From NCBI GenBank assembly GCA_044376465.1, contig JBILKW010000122.1, positions 1-6,834 on the forward strand: 6,834 nucleotides of DNA, in the 5' to 3' direction. Below the pieces are notes generated by a model that searched no databases, had not been told where the DNA came from, and saw only the letters and a list, made by a program, of their open reading frames with translations. This DNA comes from CAJBVG01 sp044376465. Lineage in GTDB: Bacteria > Bacteroidota > Bacteroidia > Sphingobacteriales > Sphingobacteriaceae. Shown here in pieces: positions 1-6,741 of this stretch. How positions within the stretch are numbered: the first letter of the stretch is position 1; every line of letters starts with the position of its first letter. The position numbers and the translations under genes were made by a program.

Positions 1-613
1 ATACTTCGGCATAACGTTCAGAAATTTGAACCCCACGTGTACGAGCCAAACCTCTAATAAACTCCTCATTGGCATAAGGGCGGTGCTTCTGGCTTTCATA
101 TTGAGCTAAGGCCTCTGCTTTTTTTACCACGTGTTCATTCTCTAAGGGAATAAAACAGGTGGTGTTAAAACTGATATTATTCCAAGGCAATTCGTAAGAT
201 AAAATTGAAGTTGTTTTAAAGGCTCTTAGCGCTTCCTGAGAAATGGTTCCATGATCTTGATGCAAATCTGTTAAACTTGGCACCATTACTAAATCCGGAT
301 TGATCCTGTTTTTCAAATCAATCATGTCTTGCAAAATTAATTGACGATGATAGCTAAACGTTCGCACTTCATAATTGTACAAAATCAAATTTTCGGGTTT
401 AATGCCCAAAACTCTGGTTGCATTTTTTACTTCTTTAATTAATATATCCGAAGGTAAATGGGATGGAACCGATATTTCACATGCAGAAAATGCAGCATAA
501 TAAACATCGTGTCCTTCTTCCAGAAATTTGCTAATACTCCCACCACAGCCTAATTCCCCATCATCTGTGTGTGGAGCTAGTACTAATATGGTTTGTTTTA
601 TCGATTTCAACAT
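1..613 (-). CDS. PIG-L (LmbE-like) family zinc deacetylase, C-terminus cut by window edge
   Basis: The minus-strand frame is open from an ATG at 613-611 to the window edge: 204 codons with no stop, so the C-terminus is missing. An in-frame TAA at 622-620 lies just upstream, which leaves this ATG as the only reasonable start. Residues 13-25 read APHTDDGELGCGG, the N-terminal PIG-L motif: His15 and Asp18 would bind zinc and Asp17 would be the general base, by analogy with MshB. Residues 118-121 (HQDH) are the second HxxH-type motif, with His121 the likely third zinc ligand. The later ARTRG...ERYAE stretch (190-203) is also typical of the family. Family members remove N-acetyl groups from GlcNAc-type sugars or related substrates in the cytoplasm. 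There is no signal peptide. The substrate cannot be read from the sequence. The APHTDDGE form and the divergent GT-C-like neighbour suggest a glycan role more than bacillithiol synthesis, but that is inference. The family call is secure. Confidence 0.9.
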   Translation of the reverse strand, partial: MLKSIKQTILVLAPHTDDGELGCGGSISKFLEEGHDVYYAAFSACEISVPSHLPSDILIKEVKNATRVLGIKPENLILYNYEVRTFSYHRQLILQDMIDLKNRINPDLVMVPSLTDLHQDHGTISQEALRAFKTTSILSYELPWNNISFNTTCFIPLENEHVVKKAEALAQYESQKHRPYANEEFIRGLARTRGVQISERYAEV

Positions 614-686
614 ATGTATTTAATAAACGATGAAATATAGTTAGTTTTATGGAAATTCTTATGAGAAAAAATATCAATATTAAAAG
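614..686. promoter_or_regulatory. Divergent promoter region between the PIG-L and GT-C-like genes
   Basis: This 73-bp AT-rich gap separates two genes transcribed away from each other, so it should hold promoters for both. On the plus strand, TAGTTTTA at 642-649 matches the Bacteroidota -7 consensus TAnnTTTG at seven of eight positions. On the minus strand, TATATTTC (639-632) also matches at seven of eight. Neither has a convincing TTTG-type -33 element at the usual spacing, so the exact promoters are tentative. No Shine-Dalgarno precedes either start. The plus-strand ATG at 687 has an in-frame TAA at 681-683, which fixes that start. Confidence 0.35.
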
Positions 687-2162
687 ATGGGGTTAAAAAA
701 AACACCTTTTATCATTATTCTAACGGTGCTATTTACTACAATGTTGTTGAATCTCAACAAAGTACCCATCGCATGGATTGATGAAATAATGAACATAGAA
801 CCTGCTTGGCAATATCTACAAGGAAATGGTTTTATTGGTAAAATGTGGCCGCATGAAGGTGCTGAGAGTGCTTTTTTAGCCTATTTACCCCTTTGCTCCT
901 TCATCCATTTTATAGATCTGAGCTTATTTCCGGCCGAATTATTTTACACTCGTTTTCTATGGCTCCTATTTTTAGGCATTAGTTGTTTGTACATGTTCAA
1001 ATACATTGTAGCTAGGTATATGACGGTGGAGGCCATCATTTATTTTATTGTATGCGTATTTGTGTTGGACGAAGGCATCAACAACTCTTTACGTAACGGC
1101 CGAATAGAGTTACCCGCTATTGCAATTATGAGTGTACTCTTTTATTTATCCATTAGAAATAAAAGACCCAGTATACAAGCAGTTTTAATTTCCTTATTGT
1201 TAATAGCACACCCTGGCTTATACCCTATAGCTTTAATTTTTAGCTTTAATTTGTTAACCAAAAAAGCATCGATTTTAAAAAGAATTCAATACGTTGTATC
1301 CATTGCTTTTTTTCCGATGATTTACTTACTGCTTGCCGATTTTAATTTTCAAAACATATACCAACAATTGGTTATGCATGGGCAAGAGCATGATCAAACG
1401 GCGGTGCAAGGAAATGCTTTTTATTTACATTTTGTAGAACGATTTTTACCTATTTATAAGTATCAGCCCTATATGCTCATCTTCAACATAATCATGCATA
1501 TTAGCTGTTTGTACAATATTATTTTTAGATGGAATCCACGTAATCAATTATTAGAATGGTCGTATTTATTTACCAGCATCTTTTGGTTTTTTACACTTGC
1601 TCCTTTTTACAGGTATACTTCTGTTTTAACATTTTTGATGTTTTTGCATGTGCCTTCGTTAATGCAGCGAATATTTTCATTATTTGGGTATTTGAAATTC
1701 AGCTTAAAAACAGGTAATAAAGTTCAATTAAGTTTAATGTTTGCTTTGTTGTTAGTAATTGCCATGCCTTTTAGTGTGCGCCATTATTACACTTTTAAAC
1801 AATGGCCAGAGCGCAATGAATACAAAGTGTACAGCTGGTTAGAAAACTCGATGCAACATCACACAAAAAAGAAAAATTTAATTATCGACGAAGCAATAGG
1901 TTTTTATTATACCATGAACCATGCAGATGCTTATGAGTTTACATTGCCCTATGCCTTGCATAAATATGATATCCGAAATTACGAACATGTATATTATTTA
2001 AGTTTTAGAAATACTCCTAAACTTTCGAATTTAATTAGTACGTACGAAGTAAGTGGACAAGCAGAATTACCTACTTTTGGAAAGAAAATACTAACGTATA
2101 ATGGATTAAAACTATACGAAGTAACCACACAAGAAGCATTGGATGAATTAAAAAGAAATTAA
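687..2162 (+). CDS. Polytopic membrane protein, probable GT-C fold (GT39/ArnT-like) glycosyltransferase
   Basis: The 491-residue protein has about ten or eleven hydrophobic segments, roughly at residues 6-23, 62-80, 88-108, 112-128, 142-157, 162-190, 202-217, 262-280, 290-304, 308-324 and 346-362. A hydrophilic tail of about 130 residues follows. The first loop carries Asp32-Glu33 in AWIDE, followed by an amphipathic stretch (EPAWQYLQGNGF). This is the arrangement of GT-C enzymes, where an acidic pair in the first extracytoplasmic loop is catalytic. Arg139-Ile-Glu141 ahead of a membrane segment resembles the RxE/RPE region of the same group. Such enzymes move sugars from polyprenyl-phosphate donors to lipid, glycan or protein acceptors on the outer face of the inner membrane. 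Donor and acceptor cannot be read here. The start is fixed by an in-frame TAA six bases upstream. The stop lies one base before lolD, so the two genes are probably cotranscribed. The fold is likely; the exact function is unknown. Confidence 0.65.
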   Translation: MGLKKTPFIIILTVLFTTMLLNLNKVPIAWIDEIMNIEPAWQYLQGNGFIGKMWPHEGAESAFLAYLPLCSFIHFIDLSLFPAELFYTRFLWLLFLGISCLYMFKYIVARYMTVEAIIYFIVCVFVLDEGINNSLRNGRIELPAIAIMSVLFYLSIRNKRPSIQAVLISLLLIAHPGLYPIALIFSFNLLTKKASILKRIQYVVSIAFFPMIYLLLADFNFQNIYQQLVMHGQEHDQTAVQGNAFYLHFVERFLPIYKYQPYMLIFNIIMHISCLYNIIFRWNPRNQLLEWSYLFTSIFWFFTLAPFYRYTSVLTFLMFLHVPSLMQRIFSLFGYLKFSLKTGNKVQLSLMFALLLVIAMPFSVRHYYTFKQWPERNEYKVYSWLENSMQHHTKKKNLIIDEAIGFYYTMNHADAYEFTLPYALHKYDIRNYEHVYYLSFRNTPKLSNLISTYEVSGQAELPTFGKKILTYNGLKLYEVTTQEALDELKRN

Positions 2163-2163
2163 C

Positions 2164-2817
2164 ATGATTTTAAAAGCAGAAAATCTACATAAAAATTACG
2201 GAAACCTAGCGGTACTAAAAGGAGTTAGCATGGGCATTAATGAGGGCGAGATGGTAGCCATTGTTGGTGCTTCGGGTGCTGGCAAGAGTACACTTTTGCA
2301 CTTATTAAGCACACTCGATAGGATAGATAAAGGCGAGGTGTATTTTAAAAATAAAGCATTGAGTAAATTAAACAAAACCGAACTTAATACTTTGAGAAAT
2401 AAAACCTTCGGATTTATATTTCAGTTTCACCACTTATTGCCAGAATTTACAGCCATCGAAAATATTTGTATACCTGCTTGGATTGCCAATGCAAGTAAAA
2501 AACAAAGTGAAACACGTGCTATGGAATTGTTAGAGCGAATGGGACTAGGTAATAGAGCCGAACATAAACCATCAGAACTATCTGGTGGCGAGCAACAGCG
2601 TGTAGCCATTGCCCGCGCTTTAATGAATAAGCCGAGTATCATTTTTGCCGACGAACCTACTGGTAATTTAGATTCGAGCAATGCCGAAGAAGTAAATAAA
2701 CTTTTTTTAGACTTAAAAAAAGAACTCAATCAAACCTTTGTAATTGTAACTCACAACGAAGACTTGGCATCATTAGCAGACCGTGTTATACACATGCGCG
2801 ATGGCAATTTAGTTTAA
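2164..2817 (+). CDS. lolD: LolD-type ABC transporter ATPase (lipoprotein release)
   Basis: The 217-residue ABC ATPase has every expected motif: Walker A GASGAGKST at 35-43, Q-loop Gln87 within FIFQFHHLLPEF, signature LSGGEQQ at 139-145, Walker B IIFADE at 159-164 followed by PTGNLD, and H-loop His197. The FQFHHLLPEFTA stretch is characteristic of LolD within the larger MacB/FtsE/LolD group, and the length is normal for LolD. LolD powers LolC/E (or LolF) at the inner membrane, extracting outer-membrane lipoproteins and handing them to LolA. No membrane partner or LolA gene is in this window. The ATG is one base after the upstream stop, with only an A-rich stretch as a possible ribosome site, so translational coupling to the GT-C-like gene is likely. 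The stop codon overlaps that of the convergent gene. A MacB- or FtsE-like role is the alternative, but less likely. Confidence 0.87.
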   Translation: MILKAENLHKNYGNLAVLKGVSMGINEGEMVAIVGASGAGKSTLLHLLSTLDRIDKGEVYFKNKALSKLNKTELNTLRNKTFGFIFQFHHLLPEFTAIENICIPAWIANASKKQSETRAMELLERMGLGNRAEHKPSELSGGEQQRVAIARALMNKPSIIFADEPTGNLDSSNAEEVNKLFLDLKKELNQTFVIVTHNEDLASLADRVIHMRDGNLV

Positions 2818-2835
2818 ACTTTGTGTGGTTTAAAC
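2812..2835. terminator. Possible hairpin at the lolD / DUF5916 convergent junction
   Basis: Two copies of the palindromic octamer GTTTAAAC, at 2812-2819 and 2828-2835, are separated by 8 bases. They could pair as an 8-bp stem with an 8-base loop. The element covers both stop codons, in a place where the two genes leave no intergenic space for a normal terminator. Only two of the eight pairs are G-C and no clear T-tract follows, so it would be a weak intrinsic terminator at best. It may be chance. Confidence 0.22.
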
Positions 2836-5249
2836 ACTGTTAGATAATCTAAGAAATACAGTACTTTTATGTTGATAGTATTGGTTTGGCTACTAGTTAC
2901 CGTATTTACAAAACTATCTAATACACGTGCTCCAGTATATCGTTTAACATTTAAATCTCTATCAAAGGTTTCGATGTAATTTTTCCAAACGACAATCAAA
3001 TCGCTACCAGGTGCAAACCTCCAACGATAAATTAAATCGATGTTAAAAAAATTAACGTTGAAGTTATTATTGCCTTGATAATTGGTAGTGTCGAAGCCTA
3101 AATTACCATCCATCTGCAACAGTTTATATTCCAGTATTTCAACTGTACTCCAATAGTGGCGTGCACGAAAAGTTAAAGAAGTGTTTTTATTCATGATGTA
3201 ACTCATGTTTAAAGTATTCACGTTGTTTACAACTTCTCTAAATGCCATGTATATATGTTCGCCTTGTGTAGTAGAATATCCTTGATTTCTATAATCTTGA
3301 GAATATGTATATGAGTAAGACATTTTTACTTTATCAGAAAAACGAATAATCGGACTAACACTGTACTCTCTAAAAATACCGCCTGCTGTAAAATCTCTAA
3401 AATGAGCGAGACTTGCATCAATGGCAATTTTTTTTCTGTAATCGCTAGAGATTCCTGTATTCATGCCGTACCAATTGGGCCCTATAAAAACCCTACCCTC
3501 TCGTCTGGGTTCAAAATAATCATGTTTACCCACGGGCATAACCCCAAAATATACCCACTGAGTGAGCCAATTTTTCCAAGTATGGTAATAATTAAAATTT
3601 AATTGAACTTCTTGAAATTTATTTCCCACATAAGTATTAGAGTAGAATACATTAGCATTTCCGCCCCAGGTTAAAAAGTATTTGCCTGGTTTAAATTCAT
3701 TGTACGAAACTTCTAAAACATGCGACACTTCGTTGGCACTAAACAACAAGCCCAAATCATTCGGATTGTATCTATTACTCTCTACATTTCTATTTAAATT
3801 AAACTTAAAATTACCGCTCACTTTTGAAATGGCTAAATTGTAAGTATAACCATCGCTTGAGGAGTCTGGAAATGTTTTTAAACTATATGCCGCAAAACCA
3901 GAAACTCTGTATCGATCTTTTTTATCACCCAAGGCAAAATTCATGGCGCTTACATTTGCATTATTGGTAGTGCCAGCGCGAGTAACATTGGTATTCATAA
4001 AGCCAATAAAACTATTATTTTTTAGCGTTTGGTTGAGCGATATTATATTATAGTTGCTGAGTGGTTCCGTTTGAATTCGCTCCTCGCTCCCATCTGCATT
4101 TTTTATGATCGCATTTGTTTCGGCAGTTACTGCATTTAAAAAACCAATGCCCAATGCAGAAGGCGTTCTGCCGGTTATTTTAGTTGCATTTATTAATTGC
4201 ACTTGCTGTGGGTTACTTATTACTGTTCTTTGTGAGTCGTTCATTTGCTCTACTGCATTGTATCCTTTGGGTGTCCCTCCAATTCTTCGTGCATAAAACA
4301 ATCTGTTTAAATTAAAGAGTTCAGTACCTTCTATAAAAAAGGGACGAAACTCTTGAAACTCTTGTTCGAACGCACTTAGATTTAAAATTTTATTGTCTGA
4401 TTGTACTTGTCCGAAGTCTGGCGCAAGCGTCATGTCTAAAGTAAAACTTTCGTTGATGCCATACTTTAAATCGAGCCCTGCATTGTATGAAGTAGACCAA
4501 TTACTTTTACCTTGAATATTAAAAGGGTAATGACTTTGGTTTAAACCTACATAAGGGGTGAGTGATAAACGAATGGGCGATTTAATTTTTTCGATGCCTT
4601 TCAAAGTGCCGTAATACGATACTACATTTTGTATATCTGGAGCGATGTATTGCCATTTAGATATTTCTCTATTTCTACGAATGTTACGAGTAATTTGTAA
4701 GCCCCAAGTTTGAATATCTTTTTCAGGAAAACGAATGGCGGCATATGGAATCTTTAGCTCCACACTCCAACCTTGTTGAGTAATTTTCACATCGCTGTCC
4801 CATACCACATCAAAAGTTTCGGCACCGGTTTTTTCATCAAACTGCACACCTGCAGCAGTTACACCAAATTCAAATCGATTTTGCAAGTCGTGAAAGGTAT
4901 CAAAATGGATACTCAACCAATCGGTGTTTCCATAATTATCTCGTATGCTTAGTTCTTTTAAAATACTATCGGCATGTTTATCATATAAAAATGCTGCAAT
5001 GTAAATCGCTTCATCATCATAAGCAATCATCACTTCCGTTTCTTGCGTGCTCGGTTTGTTTGGATAGGGCTCTATTTGTGTAAAATTACTAGCGCGCTCT
5101 AGTTTTTGCCAAACTTCTTCATTTATATCACCATCAATTTTAGGCGCCTTCGTAATACGTTGAGCATTAAGTACACGCTTCTCTGTTTGGGCGTAACCAA
5201 TTGAAATGAAGAAAAAAGAAAATAGTATATATGAAAAAAGTAAGCGCAT
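2814..5249 (-). CDS. Secreted CBM9-like/DUF5916 protein, probable outer-membrane beta-barrel
   Basis: The 811-residue protein starts with a signal peptide: MRLL, a hydrophobic core to about residue 17, and likely cleavage at GYA20|Q21. Residues about 33-218 form a carbohydrate-binding family 9-like domain, with the typical opening APKIDGDINEEVW (35-47) and a second block around YDDEAIYIAAFLYD (77-90). The remainder is a DUF5916-type region, with the characteristic APDFGQVQSD (276-285), LSAFEQEFQEFRPFFIEG (291-308) and YARRIGG (319-325). The C-terminal half is rich in alternating aromatic/polar strands, as in outer-membrane barrels, and ends without a type IX secretion tail. The family is common in Bacteroidota but its function is not established. 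Polysaccharide binding or transport at the outer membrane is a guess from the CBM9-like domain. A TAA directly abuts the ATG on its 5' side, fixing the start. No polysaccharide-utilisation genes lie nearby. The 3' end overlaps lolD by four bases. Confidence 0.85.
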   Translation of the reverse strand: MRLLFSYILFSFFFISIGYAQTEKRVLNAQRITKAPKIDGDINEEVWQKLERASNFTQIEPYPNKPSTQETEVMIAYDDEAIYIAAFLYDKHADSILKELSIRDNYGNTDWLSIHFDTFHDLQNRFEFGVTAAGVQFDEKTGAETFDVVWDSDVKITQQGWSVELKIPYAAIRFPEKDIQTWGLQITRNIRRNREISKWQYIAPDIQNVVSYYGTLKGIEKIKSPIRLSLTPYVGLNQSHYPFNIQGKSNWSTSYNAGLDLKYGINESFTLDMTLAPDFGQVQSDNKILNLSAFEQEFQEFRPFFIEGTELFNLNRLFYARRIGGTPKGYNAVEQMNDSQRTVISNPQQVQLINATKITGRTPSALGIGFLNAVTAETNAIIKNADGSEERIQTEPLSNYNIISLNQTLKNNSFIGFMNTNVTRAGTTNNANVSAMNFALGDKKDRYRVSGFAAYSLKTFPDSSSDGYTYNLAISKVSGNFKFNLNRNVESNRYNPNDLGLLFSANEVSHVLEVSYNEFKPGKYFLTWGGNANVFYSNTYVGNKFQEVQLNFNYYHTWKNWLTQWVYFGVMPVGKHDYFEPRREGRVFIGPNWYGMNTGISSDYRKKIAIDASLAHFRDFTAGGIFREYSVSPIIRFSDKVKMSYSYTYSQDYRNQGYSTTQGEHIYMAFREVVNNVNTLNMSYIMNKNTSLTFRARHYWSTVEILEYKLLQMDGNLGFDTTNYQGNNNFNVNFFNIDLIYRWRFAPGSDLIVVWKNYIETFDRDLNVKRYTGARVLDSFVNTVTSSQTNTINIKVLYFLDYLTVFKPHKV

Positions 5250-5399
5250 TTAGGTTTAGGTATTGTACTATTATAAGACCGCACAATATTACCAAGATTA
5301 TGCCAAAGCACTATAAAAGCGATGTAACAAATATGTTTTTAAATAAACATCTTTTCAATTTCAGTGTAATTCCATACTTTTACGGCAAATTAAATTAAA
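5250..5399. promoter_or_regulatory. Divergent intergenic region between the DUF5916 gene and sucC
   Basis: This 150-bp AT-rich gap must drive both genes. The sucC-facing promoter candidate is listed separately. Facing the DUF5916 gene there are several weak -7-like octamers on the minus strand (TAATATTG and TAATCTTG, each seven of eight to TAnnTTTG), but none has a clear -33 partner. A small dyad, ATGTTT at 5333-5338 and AAACAT at 5345-5350, lies just upstream of the sucC promoter candidate and could be a regulator site. No RNA gene or small ORF is convincing here. Confidence 0.4.
5352..5382 (+). promoter_or_regulatory. Candidate sucC promoter (Bacteroidota type)
   Basis: TACTTTTA at 5375-5382 matches the Bacteroidota -7 consensus TAnnTTTG at seven of eight positions. 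A TTTT at 5352-5355, nineteen bases upstream, sits where a TTTG -33 element is expected. Transcription would start about 10-15 bases before the sucC ATG, giving a very short leader without a Shine-Dalgarno. This agrees with the A-rich leader AAATTAAATTAAA in front of the ATG. It is a pattern match only. Confidence 0.45.
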
Positions 5400-6593
5400 A
5401 TGAACATTCACGAATATCAAGGAAAATCTATTTTAAAATCGTTCGGAGTACGTATACAAGAAGGTATCGTTGCTGAAACTCCTGAGCAAGCAGTAGATGC
5501 GGCGAAACAATTACAAGCAGAAACTGGCACCGGATGGTGGGTTGTAAAAGCTCAAATACATGCAGGGGGCCGTGGTAAAGGCGGTGGCGTGAAATTGGCA
5601 AAAAACCTTGATGAAGTAAAACAACGTGCAGAACAAATTATTGGAATGCAATTAATTACTCCTCAAACTGGTGCAGAAGGTAAAAAAGTAAATAAAGTAT
5701 TAATTGCTCAAGACGTATATTACCCTGGTGTTTCGGAAACAAAAGAGTTTTACATGAGTGTTTTGCTGAACCGTGGAACTGGTAGAAACATCATTATGTA
5801 TTCTACTGAAGGCGGTATGGACATTGAAGAGGTAGCAGAACATACACCACATTTAATTTTCAAAGAAGAAATAGATCCTAAAGTTGGATTACAAGGATTT
5901 CAAACTCGTAAAATTGCGTTCAACCTTGGTTTAGAAGGTGATGCGTTTAAAGACATGACGAAGTTTATTGCTGCTTTGTACAAAGCTTATGAGCATACAG
6001 ATTCTGCCATGTTTGAAATTAACCCTGTGTTAAAAACATCCGATAATAAAATATTAGCAGTAGATGCAAAAGTGAGTTTAGACGACAATGCATTATACCG
6101 TCACCCAGACTATAAAGAAATGCGCGATACCTCTGAGGAAGATCCTACAGAAGTAGAGGCTGGTAAGTCGAACTTAAACTATGTAAAGCTAGATGGTAAC
6201 GTAGGTTGTATGGTAAACGGTGCTGGATTAGCAATGGCTACCATGGATATCATCAAATTATCTGGTGGCGATCCGGCTAACTTCTTAGATGTAGGTGGAA
6301 CTGCTAATGCAAAAACAGTAGAATCTGCGTTCCATATCATCTTAAAAGATCCAAATGTAAAAGCTATTTTAATTAACATATTTGGTGGTATTGTTCGTTG
6401 CGACCGTGTTGCACAAGGTGTTATTGATGCATATAACAACATCGGAAATATACCTGTTCCAATTATTGTTCGTTTACAAGGAACCAATGCAATTGAAGCT
6501 AAAAAATTAATCGACGATTCTGGGTTGAAGGTATTCTCGGCTATTGCCTTGCAAGATGCAGCGGATTTGGTTAAGGAAGTTTTGGCGAAATAG
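5400..6593 (+). CDS. sucC: Succinyl-CoA synthetase (ADP-forming) beta subunit
   Basis: The 397-residue protein can be followed against E. coli SucC (388 residues) from end to end. It starts MNIHEYQGK and carries the ATP-grasp nucleotide-binding segment Lys50...AGGRGKGGG (55-63). The metal-binding residues are Asn208 in EINP and Asp222 in VDAK, corresponding to E. coli Asn199 and Asp213. The C-terminal ligase domain has CMVNGAGLAM (270-279), FLDVGG (295-300) and INIFGGIVRCD (325-335). With the alpha subunit SucD it interconverts succinyl-CoA and succinate with formation of a nucleoside triphosphate in the TCA cycle, in the cytoplasm. An in-frame TAA at 5391-5393 fixes the start. No sucD follows; instead a repeat array and a terminator close the unit, so sucC appears monocistronic and SucD must be encoded elsewhere. 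The last codons and the TAG stop merge in phase with the repeat array (see findings). Confidence 0.97.
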   Translation: MNIHEYQGKSILKSFGVRIQEGIVAETPEQAVDAAKQLQAETGTGWWVVKAQIHAGGRGKGGGVKLAKNLDEVKQRAEQIIGMQLITPQTGAEGKKVNKVLIAQDVYYPGVSETKEFYMSVLLNRGTGRNIIMYSTEGGMDIEEVAEHTPHLIFKEEIDPKVGLQGFQTRKIAFNLGLEGDAFKDMTKFIAALYKAYEHTDSAMFEINPVLKTSDNKILAVDAKVSLDDNALYRHPDYKEMRDTSEEDPTEVEAGKSNLNYVKLDGNVGCMVNGAGLAMATMDIIKLSGGDPANFLDVGGTANAKTVESAFHIILKDPNVKAILINIFGGIVRCDRVAQGVIDAYNNIGNIPVPIIVRLQGTNAIEAKKLIDDSGLKVFSAIALQDAADLVKEVLAK

Positions 6594-6688
6594 CGAATTG
6601 ACGAATTAGCGAATTGGCGAACTGGCGAATTAGCGAATTGGCGAATTGACGAATTAGCAAATTTGCGAACTAGCGAACTAGCGATTAT
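6593..6688 (+). repeat. Tandem array of 8-bp RCGAAYTR units after sucC
   Basis: Eleven contiguous units of exactly 8 bp run from 6593 to 6680, followed by a degenerate twelfth (GCGATTAT, 6681-6688). The variants are GCGAATTG (units 1, 3, 6, 7), ACGAATTA (2, 8), GCGAACTG (4), GCGAATTA (5), GCAAATTT (9) and GCGAACTA (10, 11). CGAA and the T at position 7 are nearly constant, while positions 1, 6 and 8 vary. Unit 1 begins on the G of the sucC TAG stop. GCGAAATA at 6585-6592, inside the coding sequence, matches the unit at seven of eight positions and is in phase. No indel breaks the period. I do not recognise a named family. The spacing is too short for CRISPR, and there are no spacers. Confidence 0.95.
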
Positions 6689-6696
6689 AGAAAACG

Positions 6697-6732
6697 AAAA
6701 GCCCTGATGATGTTGAATCTCAGGGCTTTTTT
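6697..6732. terminator. Bidirectional intrinsic terminator between sucC and the convergent gene
   Basis: AAAAGCCCTGA (6697-6707) pairs perfectly with TCAGGGCTTTT (6720-6730), giving an 11-bp stem with a 12-base loop. The core CCCTGA/TCAGGG plus the flanking GC is strong. T6727-T6732 supplies the U-tract for plus-strand transcripts, and the A-run at 6697-6700, extended by 6691-6694, supplies it for minus-strand transcripts. It should therefore end both sucC and the convergent gene. It lies about 100 bases after the sucC stop, on the far side of the repeat array, so the array is part of the sucC mRNA. Confidence 0.93.
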
Positions 6733-6741
6733 GCGTATCGT

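Noticed and set aside
661..696. Eleven-codon leader ORF overlapping the start of the GT-C-like gene
   Set aside because: It has no ribosome site, no notable composition and no attenuator structure; an ATG by chance is enough to explain it.
693..702. Run of eight A near the start of the GT-C-like gene, as a phase-variation switch
   Set aside because: Similar 7-8 base A or T runs occur in other genes here (for example in lolD and the PIG-L gene) and are expected in AT-rich DNA.
2427..2729. Minus-strand 100-codon open frame within lolD
   Set aside because: It is antisense to a well-supported ABC ATPase and has no recognisable protein features.
3402..4296. Two short plus-strand open frames (3402-3602 and 4105-4296) inside the DUF5916 gene
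   Set aside because: Both lie opposite a continuous, family-typical coding sequence and show no independent start signals.
5123..5311. Minus-strand 62-codon open frame across the start of the DUF5916 gene
   Set aside because: It is in a different frame from the signal peptide of the real gene and lacks protein-like composition.
6179..6487. Minus-strand 102-codon open frame within sucC
   Set aside because: It is antisense to the conserved ligase domain; its openness follows from sucC codon use.
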